This document shows, one piece after another, positions 8,591 through 17,489 of a DNA stretch of 21,369 nucleotides; positions within the stretch are counted from its first letter, which is position 1; each line of letters opens with the position of its first letter. The notes beneath the pieces are model-generated. The model made no database searches, had not been told where the DNA came from, and saw only the letters and a program-made list of their open reading frames with translations. The translations under genes and the position numbers were made by a program. The DNA lies in contig BFEA01000281.1 of assembly GCA_003427395.1 (NCBI GenBank), positions 1,583,587 through 1,604,955 on the forward strand, given 5' to 3'. This DNA is from Chara braunii (Eukaryota > Streptophyta > Charophyceae > Charales > Characeae).

Positions 8591-8591
8591 A

Positions 8592-9548
8592 CTGACCAAA
8601 TATCAAACGATAACAACATAGTGATCATTTGTAGGATCAGGCCGAGCGAATCAATTCTTCAATCGAGTGAGTAGACCTGTATCATAGCGCAGACTAAAAA
8701 AACAATTTTATGTTTAAAATAGATGGAGTACCTACTCCATATCATAGACTAACTCGTTTATTAACTCTTCTTTCATCTTTGTGTAATCGATACAAAAAAT
8801 TGTTGAAAACTTTGACAACATTTCCCCTATATAGGGTGGATTGTTAAATTTATCTTAGCAAGAAATATTATAACTCTAAAGAAAATAAAAAAATGACATC
8901 GCTTCTCTCATAAAAAAATGTTTTTCTAAAATTTTCATGAACTCAAAATGACTAACTCCTTTTCAAATTTGTAAAAATTTTAGCACCGCTTTCCGTAGGA
9001 AAAGGAGGCTGTCAAAATTTGTAAAATGTTGAAAATGCAAAAGCAAAGTACAACTACACTAGAGACTAACTTCTGATCAACTATCAAAAGATAACAACAG
9101 AGTGATCATTTGTAGGATCAGTCCGAGCGAATTAAGTCTTCAATCGAGTAAGTAGACCTGCATCATAGTACAGACTAAAAAAATAATTTTATGTTTAAAA
9201 TAGATGGAGTACCTTCTCTATATCATTGACTAACTCGTTTATTAACTCCTTTCTCACCTTTCTGTAAAAAAATTGTTGAAAAATTTGACAACATTTTTCC
9301 TAGACAGGGTGGATTGTTAAATTTATCTTAGCTAGAAATATTATAACTCTAAAGAAAAGAAAAAAATGACATCGCTTCTCACAGAAAAAAATATTTTTCT
9401 AAAATTTTCATGAACTCAGAATAACTAACTTTTTTTCAAATTTGTAAAAATTTTGGCACCGCTTTCCGTAGGAAAAGGAGGCTGACAAAATTTGTAAAAG
9501 GTTGAAAATACAAAAGCAAAGTACAACTACACTAGAGACTAACTTCTG
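8592..9548. repeat. Tandem duplication of a ~480 bp AT-rich unit (copy B)
   Basis: Unit 1 is 8592-9072 and unit 2 is 9073 to about 9548. Both begin CTGA(C/T)CAA and run through GTGATCATTTGTAGGATCAG, TAGATGGAGTACC, TTTCCGTAGGAAAAGGAGGC and ACTACACTAGAGACTAACTT. The start-to-start offset is 481 and the end-to-end offset 473; unit 2 lacks about 8 bp near 9268. Differences between units are few, so the duplication is much younger than the A/B split. Copy A has a single diverged counterpart. Confidence 0.9.
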
Positions 9549-9879
9549 GCACTTACCTGACATTTAGAACTAGTGATGGTTTACACGATCTTTCTTCGAA
9601 GATGGTATCGTGACATAGCATCAGTCTTAACTCCTAGTAACGTCAATCCTATTTTATCACAAACTTCATTTGCCATCATCCATTATAGTTTACCAACAAC
9701 TCCAAAACTCGACGAACATCTTACACAACTTAAGGATATCAAGAGACGCCTAAGATGAGTGCCCGAATCAAACATGCATAGTCAATATCACTCTCAATCT
9801 CACATTTGCTTTAGTCAGGTAGTTCGTTGGTTTCTCAAAAATTTTAATTTTTTTTATTCCACTTTTTTATGACATAAAA
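9549..9879. other. Linker, no gene seen
   Basis: AT-rich DNA between the tandem duplication and the hairpin array. A 61-codon + strand frame (9573-9758) has no recognisable feature. The corresponding part of copy A (about 3290-3550) is also non-coding. Confidence 0.35.
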
Positions 9880-10810
9880 TCAGACCGCTCCAATTAGGGT
9901 TACGTCTGACCTGCCTAAATGAGAGCATAGGATACCCGCGATTAGACTGCCTCAACTTAGGGGTATGATCAATTTACATAACGGAAAAAACATATGATCA
10001 GACCGCCCCAACTTAGGGATATGTCCGACCCAACATAAACCATGAACATAAAGCATATAACCAGACCGCCCCAACTTAGGGGTACGCCCGACTTCTACTT
10101 AACTTGCGACATGAAGCATAAGACTAAACTGCCCCAACTTAGGGGTATGTCTGGCCACCCTTAAACAAAGTAACATATGGGACAAGATCAGACTACCTCA
10201 ACTTAGGGGTATGTCTAACCTGCCTAAACAACCACAAACGACGGATGGTCAGAACGCCCTAACTTAAGGGTACGTCGAATTTATATAACATTAACGACAC
10301 AGGTTGTATGACTAGTTCGTCCCAACTTATGGGTACGTTTACTTAGCCTATACATTTTTAAAATACATAAGGCAATTATGATTAAACCGCCCCAACTCAG
10401 GGGTACGTTCAGTCTACTTGAACAAGGTTATAGACGACGTGTGATTAAGTTGTCCCAACTTAGGACTACACTTAACCTCCGTAACAACAATTTATACAAC
10501 CCTAACCACTTTTCACAAACTTTACAATTTTTTTTTTCTAGGCAGCTGGTGAGACTTACCCAACTTAGGGAGACATGCAATTTTGCCTTAGTTATATTTA
10601 AAATAAATAATTTTTATACAGACTGTTTGCCTTTTGACATCATTAGGGGTATAGGATTGAACTGTCCAAACTTAGGGGTACATTTAGTCTGTTCGAATTA
10701 CCTTCACATTATATTCTTTGTTTCCTTCTCTTCACTTTTTGTTTTTCCTAACTTACTGACTAGACCTCTCAGCGCAGGGTGCCCAGTCTATCAGATGGTA
10801 TAATTGTATA

Positions 10811-10858
<48 letters not shown>

Positions 10859-11160
10859 AATTTTATACTTTGGTTCAATTATTAAATTCATAGCTTATGA
10901 CTAAGTGGCCCCAACTTAGGCGTACGCATAGTCTAATGCCTTTGTCCCCCTCAAAAGAAAAACATACGGAGTTGGGTCCATACAACTTAAAATGTCCCTA
11001 GTTCTGTTTCAACAACCTCAAAGAAAAACATATGGAATCTGAGTCTCCCAAATTAGGGCGTTCGTCCTCCAGTCAAAAAGAGCTGAAAAAAACAAGCGAC
11101 GAGATCGTTCAACTTAGGATAGGCTCAGTCCAACTTAGGATAGGTCATGCATTCATCTTA
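9880..11160 (+). repeat. Spaced hairpin array, copy B (~63 bp period)
   Basis: At least 13 units have CAACTTAG-type cores at about 9891, 9953, 10009, 10072, 10135, 10199, 10260, 10323, 10393, 10456, 10561, 10667 and 10912, with degenerate ones to 11150. Most steps are 56-70 bp, then 105-106, then one enlarged by the AT microsatellite. The typical unit is GACCGCCCCAACTTAGGGG, then TA(C/T)GTCTGACC. It folds as an outer CAGAC/GTCTG stem, an inner CCCC/GGGG stem and an AACTTA loop. Units are conserved for about 30 bp and spacers are variable, which superficially resembles a CRISPR, but spacers share degenerate words (CTAAAC, CATA) and the context is eukaryotic. No gene lies within. Confidence 0.8.
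10813..10856. repeat. (AT)22 microsatellite
   Basis: An uninterrupted AT dinucleotide run of 44 bp, inserted between hairpin units at 10667 and 10912 of the copy B array and accounting for much of that wide gap. Confidence 0.97.
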
Positions 11161-11479
11161 ACAAAAAAAAAAAAAACATATCAGTTAACCCACTCGACTT
11201 AAAGTGATTCAATTTTTGATTGACTCGGTCAAAAGCAAGCAAGACACCTTTCTCCCGTCTTCCCCCTTTCCTTTTTCTATAAGTCAAAACAAATAGATAG
11301 TATGACTTTCACGCATTTCTCATTTTTCCCGACTTTATAATAAGTATTGTAATAAAATACAAACAAAAATAAAATAAAGTTAAAAGTAAATGGTTTCAAT
11401 GGTATTCTTCATAAAAAAAATAGAAGGAAGTAGAATTAGAAAAATACGGGATCACACGTGTAAATGAAGTTATACCTGA
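11161..11479. other. AT-rich linker, copy B
   Basis: Contains an A run (about 11163-11176) and AT-rich DNA without a gene or repeat unit that I can define. It joins the hairpin array to the structured block. Confidence 0.35.
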
Positions 11480-11745
11480 TTTTTTTCTTCCTCCAGAGCC
11501 CCATTTGGACTCCGGCAGAGCTTCCGCAATCGTTGGGCTGACCTCTCACAAGGTCTTTATGCGGTCTTTTGGGTTGCAATCATCCCACCTACCGCCTTCC
11601 TCTCCCGAACAACAAATTAGACTGAAAGTAAGAAGGATACAAGTAGGAAAGTTAGTCTCTCAAGATTCAGAAAAAGGTTCACGCATACTTGTATGAAGAA
11701 GACCTTGTTGTCTTCATTCTCCTTAAGGCCCCTCAATAGTGGCCG
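11480..11745 (+). ncRNA. Putative structured RNA domain, copy B
   Basis: Counterpart of 4555-4830. Helices: 11497-11501 with 11507-11511 (four of five pairs); 11519-11523 with 11535-11539; 11540-11544 with 11551-11555; 11698-11703 with 11710-11715 around the loop CTTGTT, which is identical in copy A. A further 9 bp inverted repeat specific to this copy joins ATACAAGTA (11637-11645) and TACTTGTAT (11686-11694). No frame is conserved with copy A. The 63-codon ORFs on either strand are therefore probably chance. Confidence 0.45.
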
Positions 11746-12541
11746 ACTGCAGAGAATGACAAGAAGCAAATCCTCTACAACCCAAAGTTTGTTGCACCAT
11801 GTCGACACTCACTGTTGTGGCCAATATCGTCAAACTTTCGGAGCTTTGTAGAAAGGCGACACCACTTGTATCCTGCAGATAGCAAGTGCAGGCGGTTGCA
11901 ACACAGTCGTAAATAGTAGTGAAACAATGTTTTTTTAGTAGTTGCAACGACACAGTGCTACATCTTGGGTTTGCGGTTGCATTATACCAACAGCGATGCA
12001 CCGAGCAACTGTCTCAATCAGTCAACACCTGAATTTGATACCAACAGACTGAATCAACAACAACCTCGAACAAAGTAAACCAACAGTAGTCTGTTTGTTG
12101 TTGAGGACAACAAATACCACCGTGAACGAAGCTCGCCCCTTTTTCGGCGCTCAGTGCCTAGACTGCGTCTCTAAGCTATTCTACTTTGTACCACCACGTG
12201 GCGAAGCAACCTGCCGACGTCAACCACAACAACTGGATAAGTCAGAATTACATGCAGATGTCGACCATGCAGACCAACGCCATGACCAGGTACGCGCCTG
12301 CCCCCACATTCAAAAAACGACATCACGGCCCGTAGTAATAAAGATAGTGGATTACAACAAACGGGGGAGGCTATTCATGATCAAAGTTGACTGTCATCTC
12401 GACTCACGAAGAGGGTTATCAAGACCGACTCCCAAGATGATGAGCAAGCGATGAGAGCCAAATTTCGATCTCAAGGAGGGTGATGGCTGAGCTCAAGCAA
12501 AAATGACAACCCCGAAATGTCCTCGCCCCCCTACTCTTTAA
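11746..12541. other. Non-coding stretch after copy B
   Basis: No supported gene. The longest frame (12095-12454, 119 codons, + strand) has no recognisable domain and no codon pattern setting it apart. It includes a short Asp/His-rich piece (HADVDHADQRHDQ) like the relic at 12951-13725, so a shared, decayed origin is possible. The first 350 bp are rich in CAAC/GTTG words with weak pairing near 12060-12110. Confidence 0.3.
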
Positions 12542-12684
12542 ATGTGCAAAATAGTAAATAAATAAATAATGAATCTTTCGTTAGAACATCGAAGGATACA
12601 TCTCATGTTGAGCTATGCCCACTTCATAAATCAATAACGTTCAAATTGATGATGAATCTTCCGTTAGAACATGAAAGGATACAT
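12542..12684 (-). mobile_element. Two degenerate MITE fragments
   Basis: Bases 12542-12601 (ATGTGCAAAA, then AATGAATCTTTCGTTAGAAC, then GAAGGATACAT) and 12651-12684 (GATGAATCTTCCGTTAGAAC, then AAAGGATACAT) match the interior of the MITE-like family at 16.5-18.1 kb in reverse orientation. The terminal inverted repeats are missing. The partial duplication suggests nested or tandem insertion followed by decay. Confidence 0.6.
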
Positions 12685-12857
12685 CGCTAGCTTTCGAGTC
12701 GAAGCCCGCGGCTGCTTTCGTCCAAGCTTAGCTCACCAACAGGCATGCTCCCACTCAACCCCTTACTGCAGATCATGGTTAGGGGATGATGTGTTGTGAC
12801 CAGTAAGCCTCACTTTTTTTTTTTTTCTCTCTCTTTTCTCTCTTTTTTCATCCGCAG

Positions 12858-12929
12858 ACCTTCACACACAAATGCACCTGGTCGTTCACCTGATCAGGTT
12901 AATTCAAAGTTACTGGGTGAAAACTTTAG
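12858..12929 (+). CDS. Exon-like open stretch with splice signals
   Basis: A 72 bp stretch is preceded by a strong acceptor (a long T/CT tract from 12813 ending CATCCGCAG) and followed by a consensus donor (TTTAG|GTAAG, intron from 12930). Its length is a multiple of three. One frame, starting one base in, is open throughout and includes RSPDQVNSKLLGENF. No partner exon could be linked and no family is recognised, so it may be a real exon, a remnant, or a fortuitous pairing of signals. Confidence 0.3.
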
Positions 12930-12950
12930 GTAAGAAACAAATCACGACAA

Positions 12951-13725
12951 TATCATGATGGCAAAGACCACGATAGGCAACACAAGCGTGATGAATAGTA
13001 TAGTTCACAAGAAACACCGCCTATGATGAGGATCATAGCGTTCAACATTGCAAAAGGGGATATAACTATTAGCAAGGTCGCTCATTGCTGCAGTTGAATC
13101 TCCCGCTTAAACATAGACAAATACATTGCCCTTAGCCGAATGTACTTGAATGCAGTCGCGCCCGAGTCGGATCGGGACTTAAGACGACGACTTCGTGCAA
13201 CATCACGAGCACGGTCGGGATTCCACGGATAATCCCGAATAGGATCTTCATTGGCACGATGATCACAACGAGCACCTCTAGGCTCGCCACAATCAGATGG
13301 TTATTTTTCTCTCTTGTTCGTTCGTACATACACTCCGCTCACTTGTGCACTCACTCCCCCACGCGTTGTCCTCTTATCCGCCGCTCACATATGCTTGCTC
13401 CCGCCATGCAATGATGTCCTCCCGACCATAACCGTGAAGACCTCGAAGATGGGTACTGTCTGGATCGTGGTGATAACCAAACTCTTCCCTCTGCAATTGT
13501 TGTTGGTTGACACCTTGGCCACAACAACGGTTTGATTCATTCGACACATGGAAGCAAAAAGTAACTATGGGGGCTAATGGCGACGACCACTTCGAAAAGT
13601 CGCATGGTGAAAACGACCACTACAGCGATGAGGGAGAATACCACCCATACACGGTGAAGGAGAAGACCATCACCTCGACGAAGGAGAAGATCACCACAGC
13701 GATGGAGGAGAACGTTGACAACCCC
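12951..13725 (+). pseudogene. Decayed Asp/His/Glu-rich repeat coding relic
   Basis: Short + strand frames of the same unusual composition recur. They are YHDGKDHDRQHKRDE (12951-12998); DDDFVQHHEHGRDSTDNPE, stop, then in the same frame DLHWHDDHNEHL (13183-13281); DHNREDLEDG onward (13424-13510); and the minisatellite peptide at 13579-13725. Stops and frame changes break them, so no intact gene remains. The composition would suit a metal-binding or acidic repeat protein, but that is inference. The alternative is a GA/AC-rich minisatellite that never encoded protein. Confidence 0.35.
13579..13710 (+). repeat. 24-27 bp minisatellite, Asp/His/Glu-rich when translated
   Basis: Five units start GG(C/T/A)GA: 13579-13605 (27), 13606-13632 (27), 13633-13658 (26), 13659-13682 (24) and 13683-13706 (24), followed by a partial sixth. 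Translated unit by unit they read GDDHFEKSH, GENDHYSDE, GEYHPYT-, GEDHHLDE and GEDHHSDG. The 26 bp third unit shifts the frame, so a continuous 77-codon frame (13507-13740) leaves the repeat phase halfway. Unit lengths of 24 and 27 keep frame, which hints at past coding selection. Confidence 0.6.
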
Positions 13726-13763
13726 ACAACGTCGATCTGAAGTGCATTGTTATAGGCTATGCT

Positions 13764-13824
13764 CTACTATTCACCAAATGTGCAAAACGAGAATGAATAT
13801 TCCGCTAGAATATGAGAAGATACA
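13764..13824 (-). mobile_element. MITE half-copy
   Basis: CTACTATTCACCAAATGTGC, then AAAACGAGAATGAATATTCC, then GCTAGAATATGAGAAGATACAC match the right half of the 16.5-18.1 kb family, reversed. One terminal repeat is present and the other half is absent. Confidence 0.65.
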
Positions 13825-14340
13825 CCAACCGGTTTCTACCCCCTCGCTTCTTTTTTTCCCTTTGTGCCCTCCTAGTCTCATTTTTTCCCCCTTTCTGCTT
13901 ACTTTTTTTTTTTTTTTTCCGCTCTACCACCTAATAAAAATCGCCTCGTTCAGCATCCCCGACAAAGCTTCAATCGTTCCGCCTCCTCGTCATTTGAATA
14001 AATTACTTAAGCAACAAAATTTTTTATTTATTCCAGATATATTCAAGATATATATATATATATAGTAAAATTATATACTAAAATCAAAATGGAAATAATA
14101 GCTACTATTACCGTCACTCTATTTTATCAAAGACTAACTATAAATATTAATTAAAAAATATTCATTCAATATATTCAATATATCAAAAAAGAAATACAAA
14201 GAAATTGATTAAGACTATTACTCAGTAACTTTTTGTGATGCATAAATGCAAATAATTTAAGTNCAGCTTTCCTGAGTTTTTTATAGACAACAAAAAACTC
14301 ATAGCGGTCGTAAAACAAAGTAAAATAATTTAAATTAAAG
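13825..14340. other. T/C-rich then AT-rich non-coding stretch with one N
   Basis: A pyrimidine-rich stretch with a T run (about 13906-13918) is followed by AT-rich DNA with (TA)n near 14049-14064. Base 14263 is undetermined (N). The frames here are driven by T-rich composition and no gene is supported. Confidence 0.5.
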
Positions 14341-14481
14341 ATGAATCTTAAGAAACATTTTTCAAAGTCAGGAAAAAAACGAAAATATAAAGGTAAAGCA
14401 GGTGGACTTGGGGAGCATGACCGTAAGGAATGGCACAACTTGGATCATGACACGTGTGAAGAAGACAACGAGCATGAGTAA
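14341..14481 (+). CDS. Small ORF, basic N-terminus and acidic His-rich C-terminus
   Basis: An ATG frame of 46 codons ends in TAA, and an in-frame TAA lies five codons upstream of the ATG. The first third is basic (MNLKKHFSKSGKKRKYKGK), followed by GG and an Asp/Glu/His-rich end (EHDRKEWHNLDHD, then CEEDNEHE). The C-terminal composition matches the decayed repeats at 12951-13725 and the frame is the same modulo three as 13183 and 13579. It may be the last intact piece of that gene or an independent micro-ORF. No family is recognised and chance is possible at this length. Confidence 0.25.
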   Translation: MNLKKHFSKSGKKRKYKGKAGGLGEHDRKEWHNLDHDTCEEDNEHE

Positions 14482-14764
14482 CCATGTAAGCGCAACCATG
14501 ATCTCGCTCGCTGTCTCGCCTTCCTCTCTCTTAATCTTTCACCGTGCTCTCCCTCACTCGTTACTTTTATAATCTTCTTCTTCCCCGTCTCCCCCGTTAG
14601 CAACTTCGTCTTTCCGCTTATGTCACTTGCTTACACCGTGTGGGCACGCAACGTGCTCGTCTGAGGAGCATTTTAAAAAGTAATAAATACTATCATTTCT
14701 CGATATATATGTGTTATCCTTGCGCATGTGTGATGCTATTCTTCTCTATATCATTCCAATTTTA
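14482..14764. other. No feature seen
   Basis: CT-rich then mixed sequence without a credible frame, tandem repeat or palindrome. Confidence 0.35.
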
Positions 14765-14925
14765 GCAGATGTTACGAGCAACGGCCCAACGGTAGCAGTA
14801 CTGAACTCGTCAGCCCCAAGTAATTCGAAATGATTTTAGTTTCCTTATTCGAAAGTATCTGGATCTGAACCGAGGTCTGTATTTCAACAGTTTAGGGGTG
14901 TACCAACTGAGCTAAGCATGTTGGT
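14765..14925 (-). mobile_element. tRNA-derived SINE, copy 1 (old)
   Basis: Read on the minus strand, the head contains a perfect RNA polymerase III A box TAGCTCAGTTGG (14903-14914) and a B box GGTTCAGATCC (14861-14871) spaced as in a tRNA. The region between them (CTGTTGAAATACAG, with GAA at the anticodon position) and the body (GAATTACTTGGGGCTG) match the second copy at 17775-17962. The 3' tail is degraded, no poly(A) or target duplication is visible, and the left boundary is approximate. It abuts the start of repeat copy C. Confidence 0.7.
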
Positions 14926-14927
14926 CC

Positions 14928-16060
14928 CATTGTCGGTCTCGGTACCGGTAACGAGCCGTATTCCAAGATGAGACTTTAATTGATAAAATAAAACTAAATA
15001 ATGATAATGATAATAGTAATTATAATAGTATAAGAAAACGGACAAAGAGATGAGAGAGGGAGGACCACTGGAACCCCTCCTTGGTTCCACCAATCGGTCC
15101 CGTGGTCGGGATCGTCCGCAAAAAGCAAAGGGGATTCCATAGGACCCTCAACCCCTTAGCTTCCTTCAACTACGCTCCACAACTCTCTTGTTGCTGAATG
15201 TCAGTCTTGATCTCTAAATCTGCAGGTTGAACGTCAAATGTCGTAACCAATTGTGCTCGGTCCAAGGCTGTATATAACAGGTGCAATATTTCTTATGAAT
15301 GGATCTATGCACTGTGCTCGTCCTGTGAGAATGCGCCAAGGCCAAACCTTGCTCTATCGGCCGAACTCCCGCACCTATTGTGCAGGGGGTCGGGTTCTGC
15401 TTACATTTGTCATGCACACGCCCTACAATGTTCGTGTCGTGCCACCGTTGCTATAGACCCGCGCAAGCGGCTACCCTCGAACCGTATCTTGTACGAATTT
15501 GGCGACGAAACCCCCAACCTTTACCCGTGCCGAACTCCATTTACACAAACCTAGCCGACGTCGTAGGCGATTCCCACCTATAAACACGAGCATAACAACC
15601 AAGGCGCCTCATGCGTTCCATGTTACGTGGACTCAAACGTTGCTTTAGGTGAGTCAACGAAAATTACCTCGGACCACAACACTGACGATCAACCTGGACG
15701 TCGACCATAACAATGTGGGTCTCTATGTGTGTGCACGCAGTGTGCGTCGCCACACTAGTCAAAATCCGGTATCTCTCTAGCTTACACTACTGTGCGAGAT
15801 CACAAGACACTCTGCCCATTTGTGAACCGTCATACGTCCGGGTAAACAACACGCGCCTCGAAGTGCGAGGCCACACACTCTCTAACCTAATCGTACGCGC
15901 TCTCGCCTTTCCGACTTTTGAGAATCGGTTGCGAGCCGTGCGAAAGTAGATGCGCCACTACCTCAGTTGTCACTCTAGATGTGCATCATGCGATCAGCAA
16001 AAACATGGCCAAATACCGTTGTAAGGGTATTTGGTCCAACACCGCCTTGTACTCGCGCTT
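14928..16060 (+). repeat. Dispersed repeat, copy C (5' part only)
   Basis: Counterpart of 1024-1850. Hairpins include TGGAACC-CCTCCTT-GGTTCCA (15069-15089) inside an outer GGACC/GGTCC pair; AAGGGG/CCCCTT (15128-15133 with 15152-15157); CAAGG/CCTTG near 15338; CCGC-GCAA-GCGG near 15459; ACGCA-GTG-TGCGT near 15735; GACTCA/TGAGTC near 15630-15655; and CCAAATACC/GGTATTTGG (16009-16034). The part of copy A right of 1850 is not found downstream, so C is truncated. The 60-80 codon frames inside have no counterpart in A. Confidence 0.6.
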
Positions 16061-16526
16061 AGTCTCATTGCCTTGGCTATCTTAGGGCTGCGTTCCCAGC
16101 GCCCACGCGGTAGATAATGCTTTAATGGGCTAGACTTTTCCCATCTTGTCCTCGTCTATCATTTGTCTATTGGCCGCCCTTCCCCCTGTGTCCCTCCCCC
16201 TGTGTCCCTCCCCTACCGCTCCCCCGTCCTGTGCTGGAGTTCCAAAGCAGAAAAAGGTGATAGTGCTGATGTGCGATCAAACCGTAACCGAGTTGCTTTT
16301 GCCGAAGCGGATTCCTCCCTGCTTGCCAAAGAAAAGGAACCATCACGGGATCTCTTACGGCTGGCGGCGGCTGGCTTTGGCTGGCGCCGCCGTTTTGCTC
16401 CGGGCACGTGTGCACAGTGCTGTCAGAGAAAAATGGCTGGGGAAAGTCCTGCTGGTATCCTGAGAACCGCAACACCATTCCTGTCAGAATGAACCTGGAG
16501 ATGCAGGTCCGCAAGTGGATGATATA
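16061..16526. other. Unassigned stretch with short tandem repeat
   Basis: Bases 16181-16208 hold two exact copies of TCCCCCTGTGTCCC. An open + strand frame (16163-16492, 109 codons) has a non-low-complexity second half (for example NRVAFAEADSSLLAKEKE), but two other overlapping frames are open over the same DNA and no domain is recognised. GGCGGC/GCCGCC near 16366-16391 can pair. I do not call a gene. Confidence 0.3.
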
Positions 16527-16647
16527 GGGGCTTTCTCCACTACTCACCACATGCACAAAAGACAAAAAATTATGGCCGTGCATCTTTCCATGTTCTAACG
16601 GAAGCTTCATTCTGCACATTCGGTGAATGAGTAGTGGAGCCAGGCCC
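16527..16647 (+). mobile_element. MITE-like foldback element, copy 1
   Basis: The left end GGGGCTTTCTCCACTACTCA and the right end TGAGTAGTGGAGCCAGGCCC are near-perfect inverted repeats. The interior has the family words GCACAAAAGACAAAAA, ATGGCCGTGCATCTTTCC and ATGTTCTAACGGAAG. It is non-coding, about 121 bp, and can fold on itself. I treat orientation with GCACAAAAGAC on the left as plus. Confidence 0.8.
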
Positions 16648-17202
16648 ATGCACTTGCATGTCCATCTGCCCTGCTGCTATTTGGTAACGGGTAGTTTTGT
16701 AATGGGCCCACTTGTAGTGACATTCTATTATGTCCTCCCCACCCATATCGCACTACTTTGTGAAATTTAGGTGGTGCTCACACCATGCTTTCATGATTCC
16801 CTCAACATTTCATTTGAGTACGTCCTCAGTGCGATTTCCTTCTCTCCATCGGGGGCAAGATCGAACATAGCTGGTGGCCAAAATGTTGGATAGTGCAAGC
16901 CTTCGCCGGCGGGAAGCGTGGTCTTGTCCTTACAGGACGGACAGTTGGATGATCTGTTTGCAAATCATCGAACGGTGATGTTCATAGTGTAGGGTCAGCC
17001 CTTTTGTCCGGAGTGGTGATGTCGCGACCACTCATTCCGCAGCTGGCGGAGTTTCGCGGCATAGTGAGAGTTTTTTTTTTCTTTTTTTTCAGATTCTTCG
17101 TTCATAACAAAAATGTATGTATATGTATACACTCGCATACAGAGCGTACACGTATATGTATGTACATGCACCAATTCTTTCTTCCCTTGCGATGTAAATA
17201 TG
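16648..17202. other. Spacer with a strong hairpin
   Basis: No gene seen. GATGAT (16948-16953) pairs with ATCATC (16964-16969), and TCCT-TA-CAGGA-type pairing occurs just upstream near 16927-16938. A T-rich run lies near 17071-17091, and CATA/TGTA-rich DNA near 17105-17170. Confidence 0.4.
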
Positions 17203-17323
17203 CGCCTCGCTGCACTACTCTCGACATCCACAAAAGACAAAAATCATGGCCGTGTATCTTTCCATATTCTAGGGGAAGATTCACTATCGTTTTGCACATT
17301 TCGAGAGTAGTGCAGCGAGGCCC
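17203..17323 (+). mobile_element. MITE-like foldback element, copy 2 (perfect 21 bp ends)
   Basis: Terminal inverted repeats 17204-17224 and 17301-17321 are perfect over 21 bp (outer part GCCTCGCTGCACTACTC). The interior carries CACAAAAGACAAAAATCATG and GTATCTTTCCATATTCTAGG. TATG flanks both sides (17199-17202 and 17324-17327), a possible target-site duplication. Perfect ends suggest the youngest copy or selection for the foldback. Confidence 0.88.
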
Positions 17324-17362
17324 TATGAATGCGGAGGATATGCATTCGTTTGTTTGGTGAAA

Positions 17363-17489
17363 GGGCCTCCCTCGACTACTTCACGAGATGCACAAAAGAC
17401 AAAAAATATGGCGGTGAATCTGCCCACGCGGTGGAGGAAGATTCATTCTCATATTGCACGTTTGGTGAGTAGTGGAGTGGAGCGAGGCC
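17363..17489 (+). mobile_element. MITE-like foldback element, copy 3
   Basis: The left end GGGCCTCCCTCGACTACTTC and right end GGTGAGTAGTGGAGTGGAGC, closing in GAGGCC, are imperfect inverted repeats, and the interior shares GCACAAAAGACAAAAAATAT. AAA directly flanks both ends (17360-17362 and 17490-17492), consistent with a 3 bp target duplication. Confidence 0.8.

Noticed and set aside
9880-11160. CRISPR array
   Set aside because: Repeated ~30 bp cores with ~33 bp spacers look similar at first, but units diverge from one another, spacers share degenerate words, spacing varies, there are no cas genes, and the context is eukaryotic.
12095-12454. 119-codon + strand ORF as a gene
   Set aside because: No domain, no splice or promoter context, and only a short Asp/His-rich patch of possible interest.
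14861-14914. Functional tRNA gene on the minus strand
   Set aside because: A and B boxes are present but the acceptor and anticodon stems do not pair as a tRNA requires, and the sequence continues into a shared SINE body.
16167-16649. 160-codon minus-strand ORF
   Set aside because: Its N-terminal part runs through MITE copy 1, and overlapping + strand frames are equally open; no recognisable domain.
17203-17323. CACTA-type transposon ends (CACTAC within the terminal repeat)
   Set aside because: CACTA elements begin with that word at the insertion boundary; here it lies about 8 bp inside the inverted repeat.
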